Below are positions 15,890 to 24,632 of a stretch of 64,000 bases of DNA, one piece after another. This DNA is from Vibrio chagasii. Lineage in GTDB: Bacteria; Pseudomonadota; Gammaproteobacteria; Enterobacterales; Vibrionaceae. Within the stretch, counting starts at the first letter, position 1. Each line of letters opens with the position of its first letter. Location: contig NZ_AP025466.1 of the NCBI RefSeq assembly GCF_024347355.1, positions 1,116,001 to 1,180,000 of the forward strand, given 5' to 3'. Position numbers and translations under genes: made by a program. The notes beneath the pieces were generated by a model. That model saw only the letters and a list, made by a program, of their open reading frames with translations, was not told where the DNA came from and did not search any database.

Positions 15890-17497
15890 ATGCATCTACA
15901 TCCACTTAATCAAGCCTTTCGAGTGCTAGCTTGGTTTGTACCATTAAGTTTGTCTTCTCCCGCTTTGGCCACAAACTCTGCTCAAGCACTTAACTTTGAT
16001 CAGCAAGTCAATTCCATCATTTCTCCTATCGCACACCAACTCTCTTCAATCGTTTTCTACAAAATAAACTTATTCGGTTACTCAGTGCCCATCATTGTTC
16101 TCTGGCTAAGCGTTGCCGCTATTTTTTTCACCTTTTATTTGAATTTTGTTAATTTACGTGGTTTGGCAACAGCATTTCGATTAATTAGAGGCGACTACAC
16201 CAACCCAAGAGCAACGGGGGAAATTTCTCACTTTCAAGCTGTTGCCACTGCAATATCAGGGACCGTCGGGATTGGTAATATTGGTGGCGTCGCCGTAGCA
16301 ATCACTATTGGCGGACCAGGCGCAACTTTCTGGCTTATCATGGCTGGCTTTCTCAGTATGTCGACCAAGCTGGTTGAGTGTACTTTGGGTGTAAAGTACC
16401 GAAAAGTAAATCCAGATGGCAGTATTTCAGGTGGCCCTATGTACTACCTTGAGCATTATTTAAAAAGTCGTAACTACCCGACTTTAGGTAAATGTTTAGG
16501 AAGCTTTTATGCACTTGCTCTTGTTATTGGGTGCTTAGGAATTGGCAACATGTTCCAATCAAATCAAGCCTATTCACAGTTACTGGTTATCACAGGAGAA
16601 AGCCAAAGCTTCTTTGCCGATAAAGGTTGGCTGTTTGGTTTGATTATGGCGGTGCTAGTAGCTCTAGTCATTCTTGGAGGTATCAGTTCCATCGCTAAGG
16701 TAACCGCCAAACTTGTTCCGATCATGGCTATTCTCTATGTGATTTCTGCCTGCATTATTCTTATCAAAAGCGTAGAGCACTTACCAAGTGCTGTATCACT
16801 CATATTCTTACACGCTTTTAGCCTAGAAAGTGCCACTGGTGGTGCAATTGGAGCCATCATAGTTGGATTCCAACGGGCCGTATTCTCTAATGAAGCCGGA
16901 ATAGGCTCATCATCCATTGCCCACTCGGCGGTACAAACAGAGGAACCAGCTTCTGAAGGCCTAGTCTCCTTGTTTGAACCACTGATTGACACCGTTGTTA
17001 TTTGTACTCTGAGCGCCCTGGTGGTGATTTCTACTGCTTATCCAGCCGGTCTGATTAATGGTGACCTTGTCGGTATTGAATTAACTTCGGCTGTCTTTGC
17101 ACATCATTTTACTTGGGCCCCTTATCCACTAGCAATTGCAGCTCTGTTATTTGCTTTTTCAACTACCATTGCATGGTCATACTATGGGTTGAAGGGGTGG
17201 ACGTATCTCTTCGGTGAGAAGCGTCACTCAAAATTTTTATTCAAACTTATGTTCTGTTGCTTTGTTGCTCTAGGCAGCATGCTCCATCTCGATGCTGTAC
17301 TGATGTTCTCTGATGCCCTAGTATTTCTAATTGCGTTGCCTAACGTCATCGGTCTTTATTTGTTTGCCCCGTTAGTTAAACACGAAGTCGAAGACTATCT
17401 AAACCGAATTAAGCTTGGAGAGATCATAAATTACCGTCTTCTAGGCAATAGCCTAGATGATCAACCAAGCCATAAAACTATGACATCATCTGACTAA
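15890..17497 (+). CDS. AGCS-family sodium:amino acid symporter
   Basis: Predicted 535-aa inner-membrane Na+/alanine-glycine-type symporter, complete, with about 11 transmembrane segments. Family hallmarks are AISGTVGIGNIGGVAVAITIGGPGATFW (Gly-rich helix, about 120-147), PDGSISGGPMYYLE, and FSNEAGIGSSSIAHS (about 340). The first 28 residues are hydrophobic and end ALATNS, resembling a cleavable signal. In the taurine cluster it may import taurine with sodium, a role usually filled by TauABC or TRAP systems in known pathways, or take up the alanine formed by Tpa. This is inferred from position only. Confidence 0.82.
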   Translation: MHLHPLNQAFRVLAWFVPLSLSSPALATNSAQALNFDQQVNSIISPIAHQLSSIVFYKINLFGYSVPIIVLWLSVAAIFFTFYLNFVNLRGLATAFRLIRGDYTNPRATGEISHFQAVATAISGTVGIGNIGGVAVAITIGGPGATFWLIMAGFLSMSTKLVECTLGVKYRKVNPDGSISGGPMYYLEHYLKSRNYPTLGKCLGSFYALALVIGCLGIGNMFQSNQAYSQLLVITGESQSFFADKGWLFGLIMAVLVALVILGGISSIAKVTAKLVPIMAILYVISACIILIKSVEHLPSAVSLIFLHAFSLESATGGAIGAIIVGFQRAVFSNEAGIGSSSIAHSAVQTEEPASEGLVSLFEPLIDTVVICTLSALVVISTAYPAGLINGDLVGIELTSAVFAHHFTWAPYPLAIAALLFAFSTTIAWSYYGLKGWTYLFGEKRHSKFLFKLMFCCFVALGSMLHLDAVLMFSDALVFLIALPNVIGLYLFAPLVKHEVEDYLNRIKLGEIINYRLLGNSLDDQPSHKTMTSSD

Positions 17498-17507
17498 TCG
17501 CGCTTTG

Positions 17508-17962
17508 AGACAGTAGGGTAAATATCGTCGAGAGGTCGCGACTGACATTAAATCACTTAATCAGCACCGAGCCCGTTACTTTTGATATCTGCGTTGGTGA
17601 GAAAGCAGCATCATACATTTCCTTGAACGTTGCGACGATGTCACGTGTGGCCATGCCCTTTGCGTACAAGCTTAATATATTGTGGTCCATGGATTGAAAG
17701 TGAGTTGGGTGTTTGCGGACGAGTTGAGGCTAAAAACTAGCTTCACGATCGCGAGGATTAACTTACCCTATTAGCCGTTGCGGGAATTGGAACTCACTCT
17801 AAATTCGTGGTTTTGCTATCCAAGGTGCTCATCGAGTTCAGCGTTTAAGGCCGTTTCAACGGTCACCTTGGTTAACAGTTTTCAAGAGTCATCAAGATCA
17901 GATTCTGTCTTAATTGACTTTGCTGCCTCACGAGCAAAAGCTTCAAGTGCTTTCTTAACCAT
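17508..17962 (-). pseudogene. IS256-family transposase relic
   Basis: On the minus strand the start MVKKALEAFAREAAKSIKT is followed, after a stop and frame breaks, by KVTVETALNAELDEHLGYQ, LVRKHPTHFQSMDHNILSLYAKGM, RDIVATFKEMYDAAFSPTQIS and RPLDDIYPTV. These are the N-terminal blocks of IS256/MULE-type transposases. The catalytic C-terminal half is absent. The relic occupies most of the 580-bp space between the AGCS gene and the next SDR gene and marks the right side of the taurine block. Confidence 0.8.
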
Positions 17963-18079
17963 ATTGTCGATCTTTAGCCTTTGAGGCTAAAGTCTAGACA
18001 GCTACACAGAATTCTGGACACTCTCAAAGGAGCCGTTGAAAAGCTACCTCTGAGTCCATACAAGTTTAAAATAATTCAA

Positions 18080-18844
18080 TCAATACGCCTTGTTAAAACC
18101 ACCATCTAACAAAATATTTTGCCCTGTCATATGATTCGCTAATGGACCTAACAAGGCAACTATAGATTCTGTAACATCGTTTACCGTGGCGTACTTTTTC
18201 AGTGGGATATTTGCAACTTCACTAACCATAAATTCTTCAAAGCTGACCCCTTGAGCCTCTGCTTTATCTCGCATCTTTTGAGTGTAACTCTCAGTCATGA
18301 CACCTCCGAGTGAAATAGTGTTCACAGATATGTTCTGAGAGGCTAAATACAACGCCATCGTTTTTGCTTGTCCAACCCAAGCACTTCTCAGACAATTATT
18401 TGTAGAATAATGTGTTAGAGCACTCTTTGAGCTTAGACCGGAAATCAACACGATCTTACACCCACTGTTTAATCGTGAGTGATTAACAAGCTTTTTGATA
18501 AGCCTCAAAGGTAATATAAAATATTTTTCGTACAAGTCTCTCCAAGCCTCATCGTCCGGAAATACACTACTAGAAGGCGGAATCCTTGGAATGATAAAAA
18601 CTAATCCATCCAGCCCACCAAACTCAGTAATGGAGTCTGCACACAGGTCGATAGATCCTTTGTCGAAGAAGTCCAGGTGATGTGCCAGTACACTATGACG
18701 CCCTGATGTGACGACGGTATCGACAATATTGTCCAATTTAGCTGTATCTCGAGCGGCAAGATAAAGCTCGTTGTCTGCAGCCAATCTTTTAGCTAGAGCT
18801 GAGCCAATATTACTGGTAGCACAAGTGATCAATATTTTTTTCAT
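18080..18844 (-). CDS. divergent short-chain dehydrogenase-like protein
   Basis: Predicted 254-aa SDR-fold protein. The N-terminal cofactor region is altered (CATSNIGSALAKRLA instead of TGxxxGIG), and the active site reads LISGLSSKSALTHYSTNN: Ser and Tyr are present, but the Lys of YxxxK is replaced by Asn. NTISLGGVMTE and the C-terminal QNILLDGGF match the family. The missing Lys suggests loss of normal oxidoreductase activity or a non-catalytic role. It is a single minus-strand gene beside the IS256 relic; substrate unknown. AGGTC precedes the ATG by about 5-9 nt. Confidence 0.75.
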   Translation of the reverse strand: MKKILITCATSNIGSALAKRLAADNELYLAARDTAKLDNIVDTVVTSGRHSVLAHHLDFFDKGSIDLCADSITEFGGLDGLVFIIPRIPPSSSVFPDDEAWRDLYEKYFILPLRLIKKLVNHSRLNSGCKIVLISGLSSKSALTHYSTNNCLRSAWVGQAKTMALYLASQNISVNTISLGGVMTESYTQKMRDKAEAQGVSFEEFMVSEVANIPLKKYATVNDVTESIVALLGPLANHMTGQNILLDGGFNKAY

Positions 18845-19399
18845 TTTTTGACCTAATTTAATTATGAAAGAACTTTCAATAATGTGGTTTCTGATTGATG
18901 ACTTACTTCAAGTTCCACTAATTTAGGTTTAACTTAAGGGAAGGTTTGGTATTTCTATTTGTTTTCCTTGGTTTGAATGTCATCAGAGCTATGATGCTGG
19001 CATGGATTATAAAACTCAATTTACATCAATCTGTTATGTGAATCGAAATTTAATTTAGAGATAGAACTTCGGAAGGTTTCAGTATGGACACCTCAAGATA
19101 CGACTTAAATCAATTCGATTTACATCAATGTTCACCAAACGGTAAGTTCATCGGATCTAAAAACTTCAGGACAAAAAGTGAATAGATAACATGGGTCAAC
19201 GAGACTGTCAGTACCATTAAATAAACAGCACACCACACTGGGCACACTTCTAAATCGACAACGATGAAACACAGGATTTCAAGACACTTTGAAAAGCCAT
19301 TAATAAAAACTAATTTTGAGCGAATGCACAGCATAATAAAAGATGTAAGATCGATTGAAACCTAAGCCACAAGCATACAAACTCTTACTAGGATTAAAA
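18845..19399. other. gene-poor 555-bp stretch between SDR and aphA
   Basis: AT-rich. The only credible item is a 33-codon ORF at 19084-19185 (MDTSRYDLNQFDLHQ…), preceded by GGAAGG 8 nt upstream; I rate its coding potential low. A 69-codon minus-strand frame (19125-19334) has no ribosome site. No RNA gene or strong terminator was recognised. Confidence 0.5.
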
Positions 19400-20089
19400 A
19401 TGAAGACGTCTACCATCATTGTACTTAGCTCACTTTTTTCGGTATCAGTACTCGCCAATACTAATGCAACCATAGATATGCATACTCTTTCAAAACAAGC
19501 ACCAACGCATTACTCGGATATCAGTTGGACAACTGTTGACAAGATTGCTTCAGAGCTTCCTGAGCACCCAATTAATGTTGGTTTAGATATTGATGATACT
19601 ATGTTGTTCTCAAGTCCTGTTTTTCATTACGGTAAACAAAAATATTCTCCGGACTCTTTTAATTACCTAAAGAACCAAAATTTTTGGAATGAGGCTTCTA
19701 CGGGTCTTGACCGTTTTTCTATCCCAAAAAAGTCAGCGGTAGAAATAGTATCAATGCACCTAAAACACGGTGATACCATATACTTCATTACTGGCCGCAC
19801 TGCTCCTCAAGGACAAGAAACTATCACCGAAACCTTACGCAATATATTTCCAAAAGAATACAGGGAACAAATTCAACCCGTCATATTCTCTGGCTCTTTA
19901 GATAAGGTAAAACAACTTAAAATGGCAAAAATTGCCCAATACTACGGTGATTCAGACGAAGATATCACCAGCTCTCGTGAAGCAGGCGCAAAAGCTATAC
20001 GCTTTCTAAGAGGCGCACAAACAACCTATACTCCGCTGCCTCAGGCAGGTAGGTATGGCGAAGAAGTTCTAATTGACTCAAACTACTGA
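19400..20089 (+). CDS. aphA: class B acid phosphatase AphA
   Basis: Predicted 229-aa periplasmic, metal-dependent non-specific phosphatase and phosphotransferase of the HAD/DDDD superfamily. It has a signal peptide (MKTSTIIVLSSLFSVSVLAN), the nucleophile motif VGLDIDDTMLFSSP (about 60-73), FITGRTA (motif 2) and YYGDSDEDITSSREAG (motif 4 acidic residues). The length fits the family (about 237 aa in E. coli). ATG at 19400 is chosen because the signal peptide starts there and AGGA is close; an upstream start at 19355 would add 15 residues before the signal. It converges on the HU gene; the shared terminator was split by an IS. Confidence 0.92.
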   Translation: MKTSTIIVLSSLFSVSVLANTNATIDMHTLSKQAPTHYSDISWTTVDKIASELPEHPINVGLDIDDTMLFSSPVFHYGKQKYSPDSFNYLKNQNFWNEASTGLDRFSIPKKSAVEIVSMHLKHGDTIYFITGRTAPQGQETITETLRNIFPKEYREQIQPVIFSGSLDKVKQLKMAKIAQYYGDSDEDITSSREAGAKAIRFLRGAQTTYTPLPQAGRYGEEVLIDSNY

Positions 20090-20329
20090 AGTGGGTGTGA
20101 CGTCTCTTAGACTGAATTCAAATCACGCGTCATAGCGAGTGCTTTCTGATCATAGCAATGGCTTCGTTTGATTATGAACAAAAGAAGGTTATGGGAAACC
20201 CAAGTAAGATAAGTAAGCATGGATGATCAAAAGTATACAGACCGTTGCTTACATGATTGTCCTACGTTGAAGATCAGGTAAGTGTTAATAATAATTGGAC
20301 TCGTTAAACTAAAAAGGCTGCCTTTTGAC

Positions 20330-21832
20330 CTGTCTCTTGATCACAAGTCTGGTTAATCAAGAGACTTGGCGAGTTCATACCCTTCAAGGATGGTTTGTAA
20401 CCTAAGCCATCCTTGCCATAACGTCTTTATAGAAGCGCGACCTGTTCGCTTGGTATTCTTCCAACCACCTAACCGAGCAATACCGTTGTAAGCCCATGAT
20501 ATATTAGGCGCTTCTTTCGGTAGTTTTTTGCTCTCCAACTTGAGCCACATTAACTTCCACGCTTTGCCTTTTAATACCTGCTCACAACTGCTCTTAGATA
20601 ACTCGTCTGATTCATTCATAAACCTCAACTGGAGTAACCGAGTCGCGATAAAAGCCAAAACGACGCTGAGCCTTTCTAAGTTATCCTTACTTTGCATTCT
20701 CAGTTGCTCAACTTCAGTCCCTTCACTTTTCCAGACTTTATGAAAATCTTCTATCAGCCAGCGCCGCTCATAATAACTGACGATTTTGAGTGCCTCTTCC
20801 TTGCTCGTTATCGGCTCTGAAGTCAGTAAGTGCCATGCGAGCTTATTACCACTCTCTCCTTGTTCTATACATCCCACGTAGTAAAGCGGAATGTTATCGA
20901 ACTCTTTCTTGTTAGCAGGAGACTTGAGTGTCACGGGGGCATATTTGATATCTAAATGAGCCTTGCGAGCTTTACGACCGCCTTTTTGCGGTATTTCGAG
21001 CACTTTCTCTCCGGCTGATAACAGGGTAGAAGCATAGCTATAAAGACGATTATCGTGCTCTTCAATACAGCGGCTTTGCATTGAGCGAACGAGGAACCTT
21101 TGTTGTTGCTCTCGCTTGTAAGTGAGGTATTCAAATAGGTCGGCTTCTCTATCGCACACAGAAATGACATCCGAAATTTTATCGCCAAGTCGCTCAGCGA
21201 CATGGCGAGAGGCTTGTTCCCACTTATAACTTTCTTTCTCTTTGTATGGTCGAGTCGCATGCTGGTGCCTTTGACCTCGCTTTTCTATATCACGAGTCCA
21301 GCGCTGTTGTTCAATTAAACCAATAACAGATTGAGTGTCGGGAGCAAAAAGTAAGGTTGAGTGTACAAACATGGCGCGATGTCGATTGCCTTGATTAGAG
21401 TGCCCGAGTTCATCTCGAATGCTGCGATGGGAGTAACTGAGAGAAGTGGTGTCTTCTAAGGCAAGAAGTGTTTGTTGCTCTAATGCTTCTTGTGCGGTGA
21501 CATAAAAACCCGCTTCTGCGATATCTTCTGCTTTGATTTGCTCATTACGGATGAAGCGATAAGCCCCTTCCATTTCAGCAGGGGATATAATGAGTTTCGA
21601 GACGGGTACGCCAGGCTGCTCGGCCAGTGAGGCTGCGAGAGCAACGAGTCTTTGAGTGCGTCTAGGGTCATTAAGGTGGGCTTGACCGAACTGTTTTTGT
21701 GCCCAAAGGGTTGGCTCTATATAGGTCATGATAATCATCCTTGTCATTGCTTAGATGATCAGATCATGAAACCTAAAAATAGTTCAAAAAAAATCCCCAA
21801 GCGTGGCTTAGGGATTTGTGTATAAGAGACAG
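20330..21832 (-). mobile_element. IS50/Tn5-like insertion sequence (IS4 superfamily), intact
   Basis: A 1503-bp element. The left end CTGTCTCTTGATCACAAGT (20330-20348) and right end CTGTCTCTTATACACAAAT (21814-21832, complement) are 19-bp imperfect inverted repeats, close to the IS50 inside end and Tn5 outside end respectively. Identical flanks GCCTTTTGAC at 20320-20329 and 21833-21842 form a 9-10 bp target duplication, so the insertion is recent. It carries one complete transposase gene. Confidence 0.93.
20353..21729 (-). CDS. tnp: IS4-family (Tn5-type) transposase
   Basis: Predicted 458-aa DDE transposase. Like Tn5 transposase it starts with an end-binding domain (WAQKQFGQAHLNDPRRTQRL), has the first Asp in ALEDTTSLSYS (about 90), the second in SVCDREADLFEY (about 185), and the YREK signature YERRWLIEDFHKVWK with the catalytic Glu (about 315). 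ATG at 21729 aligns with family N-termini and has AAGGA 9 nt upstream; an ATG 18 nt earlier lacks a ribosome site. No frameshift is seen, so transposition competence is likely. Confidence 0.93.
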   Translation of the reverse strand: MTYIEPTLWAQKQFGQAHLNDPRRTQRLVALAASLAEQPGVPVSKLIISPAEMEGAYRFIRNEQIKAEDIAEAGFYVTAQEALEQQTLLALEDTTSLSYSHRSIRDELGHSNQGNRHRAMFVHSTLLFAPDTQSVIGLIEQQRWTRDIEKRGQRHQHATRPYKEKESYKWEQASRHVAERLGDKISDVISVCDREADLFEYLTYKREQQQRFLVRSMQSRCIEEHDNRLYSYASTLLSAGEKVLEIPQKGGRKARKAHLDIKYAPVTLKSPANKKEFDNIPLYYVGCIEQGESGNKLAWHLLTSEPITSKEEALKIVSYYERRWLIEDFHKVWKSEGTEVEQLRMQSKDNLERLSVVLAFIATRLLQLRFMNESDELSKSSCEQVLKGKAWKLMWLKLESKKLPKEAPNISWAYNGIARLGGWKNTKRTGRASIKTLWQGWLRLQTILEGYELAKSLD

Positions 21833-21899
21833 GCCTTTTGACAGCCTTTTCTCTATGTATGTTTTTACTAGCTGAAGTTAGAATTTAGGTAAACCGCAT

Positions 21900-22175
21900 T
21901 TAAGCGTTGCATTCCGCCTTCAGTTTTGTTCCAGCTTTAAATGTCGGAACTTTTGCCGCCGCAATCGTTATTTCTTCACCTGTTTTCGGATTACGCCCTT
22001 TACGTTCAGCACGCTCGTTAACTCTAAATGTACCAAATCCGACCAGCGCAACTTCATTACCATTAGAGAGCGCATGGCTCACACTTTCCATAACAGCTTT
22101 CAAAGCCTTTTCAGCCTTCGTTTTTGATATATCCGCTGACAGCGCAATTTGATCAACTAGTTGAGACTTATTCAT
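21900..22175 (-). CDS. HU-family DNA-binding protein
   Basis: Predicted 91-aa histone-like protein. It begins [18 protein letters not shown], has the [23 protein letters not shown] arm region, and ends [15 protein letters not shown], all typical of HU; the Pro at the tip of the arm (RNPKTG) is the DNA-intercalating residue. HU bends and compacts DNA and assists replication initiation. AAGGAAAAAT precedes the ATG. Its terminator was split by the IS50-like element about 50 bp beyond the stop, so read-through from and into the IS is possible. Confidence 0.93.
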   Translation of the reverse strand: MNKSQLVDQIALSADISKTKAEKALKAVMESVSHALSNGNEVALVGFGTFRVNERAERKGRNPKTGEEITIAAAKVPTFKAGTKLKAECNA

Positions 22176-22177
22176 AT

Positions 22178-22813
22178 GCTATTTTTCCTTAAATAGTGGT
22201 TTCACTACTTATTGTTTAGTATCTGCTGACAATTAATGCAAGAACAAAAATGGAAATTTCTAAATATAGCCCAACACTCGATCTGTATGTTTTATATACA
22301 ATTTGTATTATAAAAGTGCCAAACATAAAATGTAGTTCTATGATATTTTTGGCCTATTGTGAGTTTGTCTTTTATATAACAACCTAACCTTACAGTTAGC
22401 CCTGGTATAGAAATCAGGAAAGGTATGAAGTCAATATTTTCTTTGCACCAGTAGAAATCACTCTATCAGTGTAGAGAGTAAATTTCCGGTAAGATGACAA
22501 CCGTCTCGATAGAACATTCTGCAACTACTTATGCTATTTTAAAAGTGCGGCGTATTTCACACCAATTTGCTAAATAGCGGCAAATTACACATGGCAGAAT
22601 GTTATGTCGTAATTATATAATGACTTTAACAAACCAAGACGGCTTCGCTTGCACGTTCTGGAATAAGGCTAGACTTCGGGGGGAGGCTAGCCTTTCTTAT
22701 GTCCGTAGTTCAGCGATCTTTGCCACCTGTTCCATCAACTTCATCGATCCTTTTGTTTTTTTCTTGGCGTTTTTTTCTTAAAATGCGCGCAATATTCTTT
22801 CTAGAGATCAACC
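22178..22813. other. 636-bp intergenic stretch with a spaced inverted repeat
   Basis: No convincing gene; a 60-codon frame at 22599-22781 has poor composition. It contains inverted repeats AACATTCTGC (22513-22522) and GCAGAATGTT (22594-22603) enclosing about 71 bp, with an inner AATTTGC/GCAAATT pair, so about 90 nt could fold as one branched structure. Promoters of the HU and DUF445 genes must lie here. Confidence 0.5.
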
Positions 22814-23521
22814 ATGAACAAAAGTGTCTTAACTAACGTTATCGCGTTAGCACTGCTTGCTGGCGGCTATGCGACAACAAATCAATACCTACTTTACGCG
22901 GGACTATTCGCCTTTTCTGGTGCCATCACCAACTGGCTTGCGATTCACATGTTGTTCGAGAAAGTACCCGGCTTATACGGCTCTGGCGTTATTCCAGCGC
23001 GATTTGAAGAGTTCAAAGCAGCCATCAAACAACTGATGATGGAGCAATTCTTTACTGAGCGTAACATCGACCGCTTCCTAAGCAGCGAAATGAGCGGTGG
23101 CCAATCACTGAACCTAGAGCCTGTGATTAAGAAAATCGATTTCAACCCTGCATTCGATTCGCTGGTTAACGTTATCGAAAACTCACAGTTTGGCGGCATG
23201 CTAGCAATGTTTGGTGGTACGGAAGCATTAGAGCCAATGAAAGCGCCATTTGTTGAGAAGATGCAAGAATCTGTCATCGAAATCAGCAAGAGTGATTCAG
23301 TGAAGAATGCCATCAAGGAAGAACTGGAATCACCAGCAATTATGGATGAAATCAAAGAGAACATCGAAGCCATCATCGACCAGCGTTTGAATGAACTGAC
23401 ACCGAAACTGGTAAAAGAGATGGTTCAAACCATGATCAAGAAACACCTTGGCTGGCTTGTCGTGTGGGGTGGTGTATTCGGTGGTGTGATTGGTCTTATT
23501 TCAGCGGCGATTACACTGTAA
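22814..23521 (+). CDS. DUF445 membrane protein
   Basis: Predicted 235-aa protein with N-terminal transmembrane segments (VIALALLAGGYATTNQYLLYAGLFAFSGAITNWLAIHMLFE; the NWLAIHMLF block is the DUF445 signature), a long soluble helical middle (about 60-205), and a C-terminal hairpin (GWLVVWGGVFGGVIGLISAAI). Family members lie in the inner membrane; the role is not established. Single gene with its own terminator at 23570-23599. Confidence 0.85.
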   Translation: MNKSVLTNVIALALLAGGYATTNQYLLYAGLFAFSGAITNWLAIHMLFEKVPGLYGSGVIPARFEEFKAAIKQLMMEQFFTERNIDRFLSSEMSGGQSLNLEPVIKKIDFNPAFDSLVNVIENSQFGGMLAMFGGTEALEPMKAPFVEKMQESVIEISKSDSVKNAIKEELESPAIMDEIKENIEAIIDQRLNELTPKLVKEMVQTMIKKHLGWLVVWGGVFGGVIGLISAAITL

Positions 23522-23569
23522 ATCGTCTATAACCATACTTATCTGATTGCTCCTTTCTGGCAGTCAAAA

Positions 23570-23599
23570 AAAATGGAAGCTCATTGGCTTCCATTTTTT
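23570..23599. terminator. bidirectional terminator between DUF445 and Lrp-type genes
   Basis: ATGGAAGC and GCTTCCAT form the stem around a short loop (TCATTG), with an A-run before and a T-run after, serving both convergent genes. Confidence 0.85.
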
Positions 23600-23633
23600 A
23601 TATCTATCAAAACTGGCTCAAGTTAGAAGCGCG

Positions 23634-24122
23634 CTAAGTTAAAGTCGCTAACAGCTCAGGGTTCACACCAAAGCCCTTTTTATGCTCTTCAATCACCACT
23701 TCACTGCGCGTCTGAATCACACCAGGCAAGGTCCCTAACTTGGTGGCCATAAACGCTTGGTATGCCTTCATGTCTTTCACTCGAACCTTGATCATGGTGT
23801 CAAAGTCTCCCGACAACGAATAACACTCTTCCACCTCAGGCATCATTTCCACAGCTTGGGCAAATTTATCAAAGATTGAAAAGCTGGTTTGGTCGAGACG
23901 AATATGGATAAAGACTTGAACATCGAGCCCCAACTTCTCGGAACACAGCTCTGCGTGGTAACCCGTGATGTAACCCTCTTTTTCTAATCGCTTCAATCTA
24001 TCAGAACAAGGAGAAGTCGTTAGGTTAACCTGCTTGGCCAGCTCAACCACAGGCAAGCGCCCCTTCATGTGCAGAATTCTTAGTATCTCTTTATCGATAC
24101 GATCAAGCTGATGCTGAGACAT
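23634..24122 (-). CDS. Lrp/AsnC-family transcription regulator
   Basis: Predicted 162-aa regulator. Residues about 1-60 are the AsnC-type HTH (LDRIDKEILRILHMKGRLPVVELAKQVNLTTSPCSDRLKRLEKEGYI). Residues about 65-150 are the RAM ligand-binding domain (FAQAVEMMPEVEECYSLSGDFD). ATG at 24122 is preferred over an ATG 42 nt upstream because AAGGAA lies 5 nt before it and it matches family N-termini. Nearest neighbours give no target; such proteins usually sense an amino acid. Confidence 0.88.
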   Translation of the reverse strand: MSQHQLDRIDKEILRILHMKGRLPVVELAKQVNLTTSPCSDRLKRLEKEGYITGYHAELCSEKLGLDVQVFIHIRLDQTSFSIFDKFAQAVEMMPEVEECYSLSGDFDTMIKVRVKDMKAYQAFMATKLGTLPGVIQTRSEVVIEEHKKGFGVNPELLATLT

Positions 24123-24400
24123 AACATTCCTTAAACATTCTAAATTCGGCTCAGTATATTCCATACCTAGAGCGATCGAAGAAAACCCCGCTCACACATT
24201 TAAAAACTAAACGCACAAGTCGCATTCACACCAAATATAAATTCATACAAATGGATAACAATCGTTACAAATCAAACCCTGGTTATTAACAAATTATTAT
24301 AGAAATGACCCGATAAACAAATAAGTTGAGCCAGAAACGAAAGAAAGGATATATGGCAAAGTGAATAATAGAATTATCAAAGAGAAAGGATGACTCTATT

Positions 24401-24571
24401 ATGAAAACACAAGAACTCGCATATAAACCCTACGGTATCGGCTCATGGACACACGTAACCGTGTCAAAAGATGTGGCTCAAGCACTCGCTAATGAATACT
24501 CAAACTACGGATGGGAAGTAAAAATTGATGGTAACGCCATTAGCAGCGAGATCGCGCTTAAAGCGGCTTAA
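24401..24571 (+). CDS. 56-aa hypothetical protein
   Basis: A short gene (MKTQELAYKPYGIGSWTHV … ALKAA) preceded by AAAGGA about 10 nt before the ATG and followed within 6 bp by a strong terminator (24578-24603), so it is a monocistronic unit. No signal peptide or membrane segment. Codon use and tight flanking signals support a real gene; family not recognised. Confidence 0.65.
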   Translation: MKTQELAYKPYGIGSWTHVTVSKDVAQALANEYSNYGWEVKIDGNAISSEIALKAA

Positions 24572-24577
24572 ATGACA

Positions 24578-24603
24578 AAAACCTCCCAAACGGAGGTTTT
24601 TTT
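24578..24603 (+). terminator. intrinsic terminator of the 56-aa gene
   Basis: AAAACCTCC-CAAAC-GGAGGTTTTTTT: perfect 9-bp stem plus T-run just after the stop codon. Confidence 0.9.
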
Positions 24604-24632
24604 GATATCGGTTAGTAAGCACTTACCATCAG

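Larger units (their letters stand above)
20312..21850. terminator. bidirectional aphA/HU terminator interrupted by the IS
   Basis: AAAAGGCTG at 20312-20320 and CAGCCTTTT at 21842-21850 are perfectly complementary. Removing the IS and one target copy rejoins them around the loop CCTTTTGA, with T-rich tails on both strands. This is a normal intrinsic terminator for convergent aphA and HU genes, with the IS in its loop. Confidence 0.75.

Noticed and set aside
17778..17984. 68-codon plus-strand ORF
   Set aside because: Antisense of the IS256-type transposase relic.
20158..20290. Protein-like stretch MASFDYEQKKVMGNPSKIS after aphA
   Set aside because: Stops within 25 codons, with further stops in frame; perhaps a transposase N-terminus relic, but I could not identify a family.
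22599..22781. 60-codon ORF before the DUF445 gene
   Set aside because: No ribosome site, unnatural composition, lies in the probable promoter.
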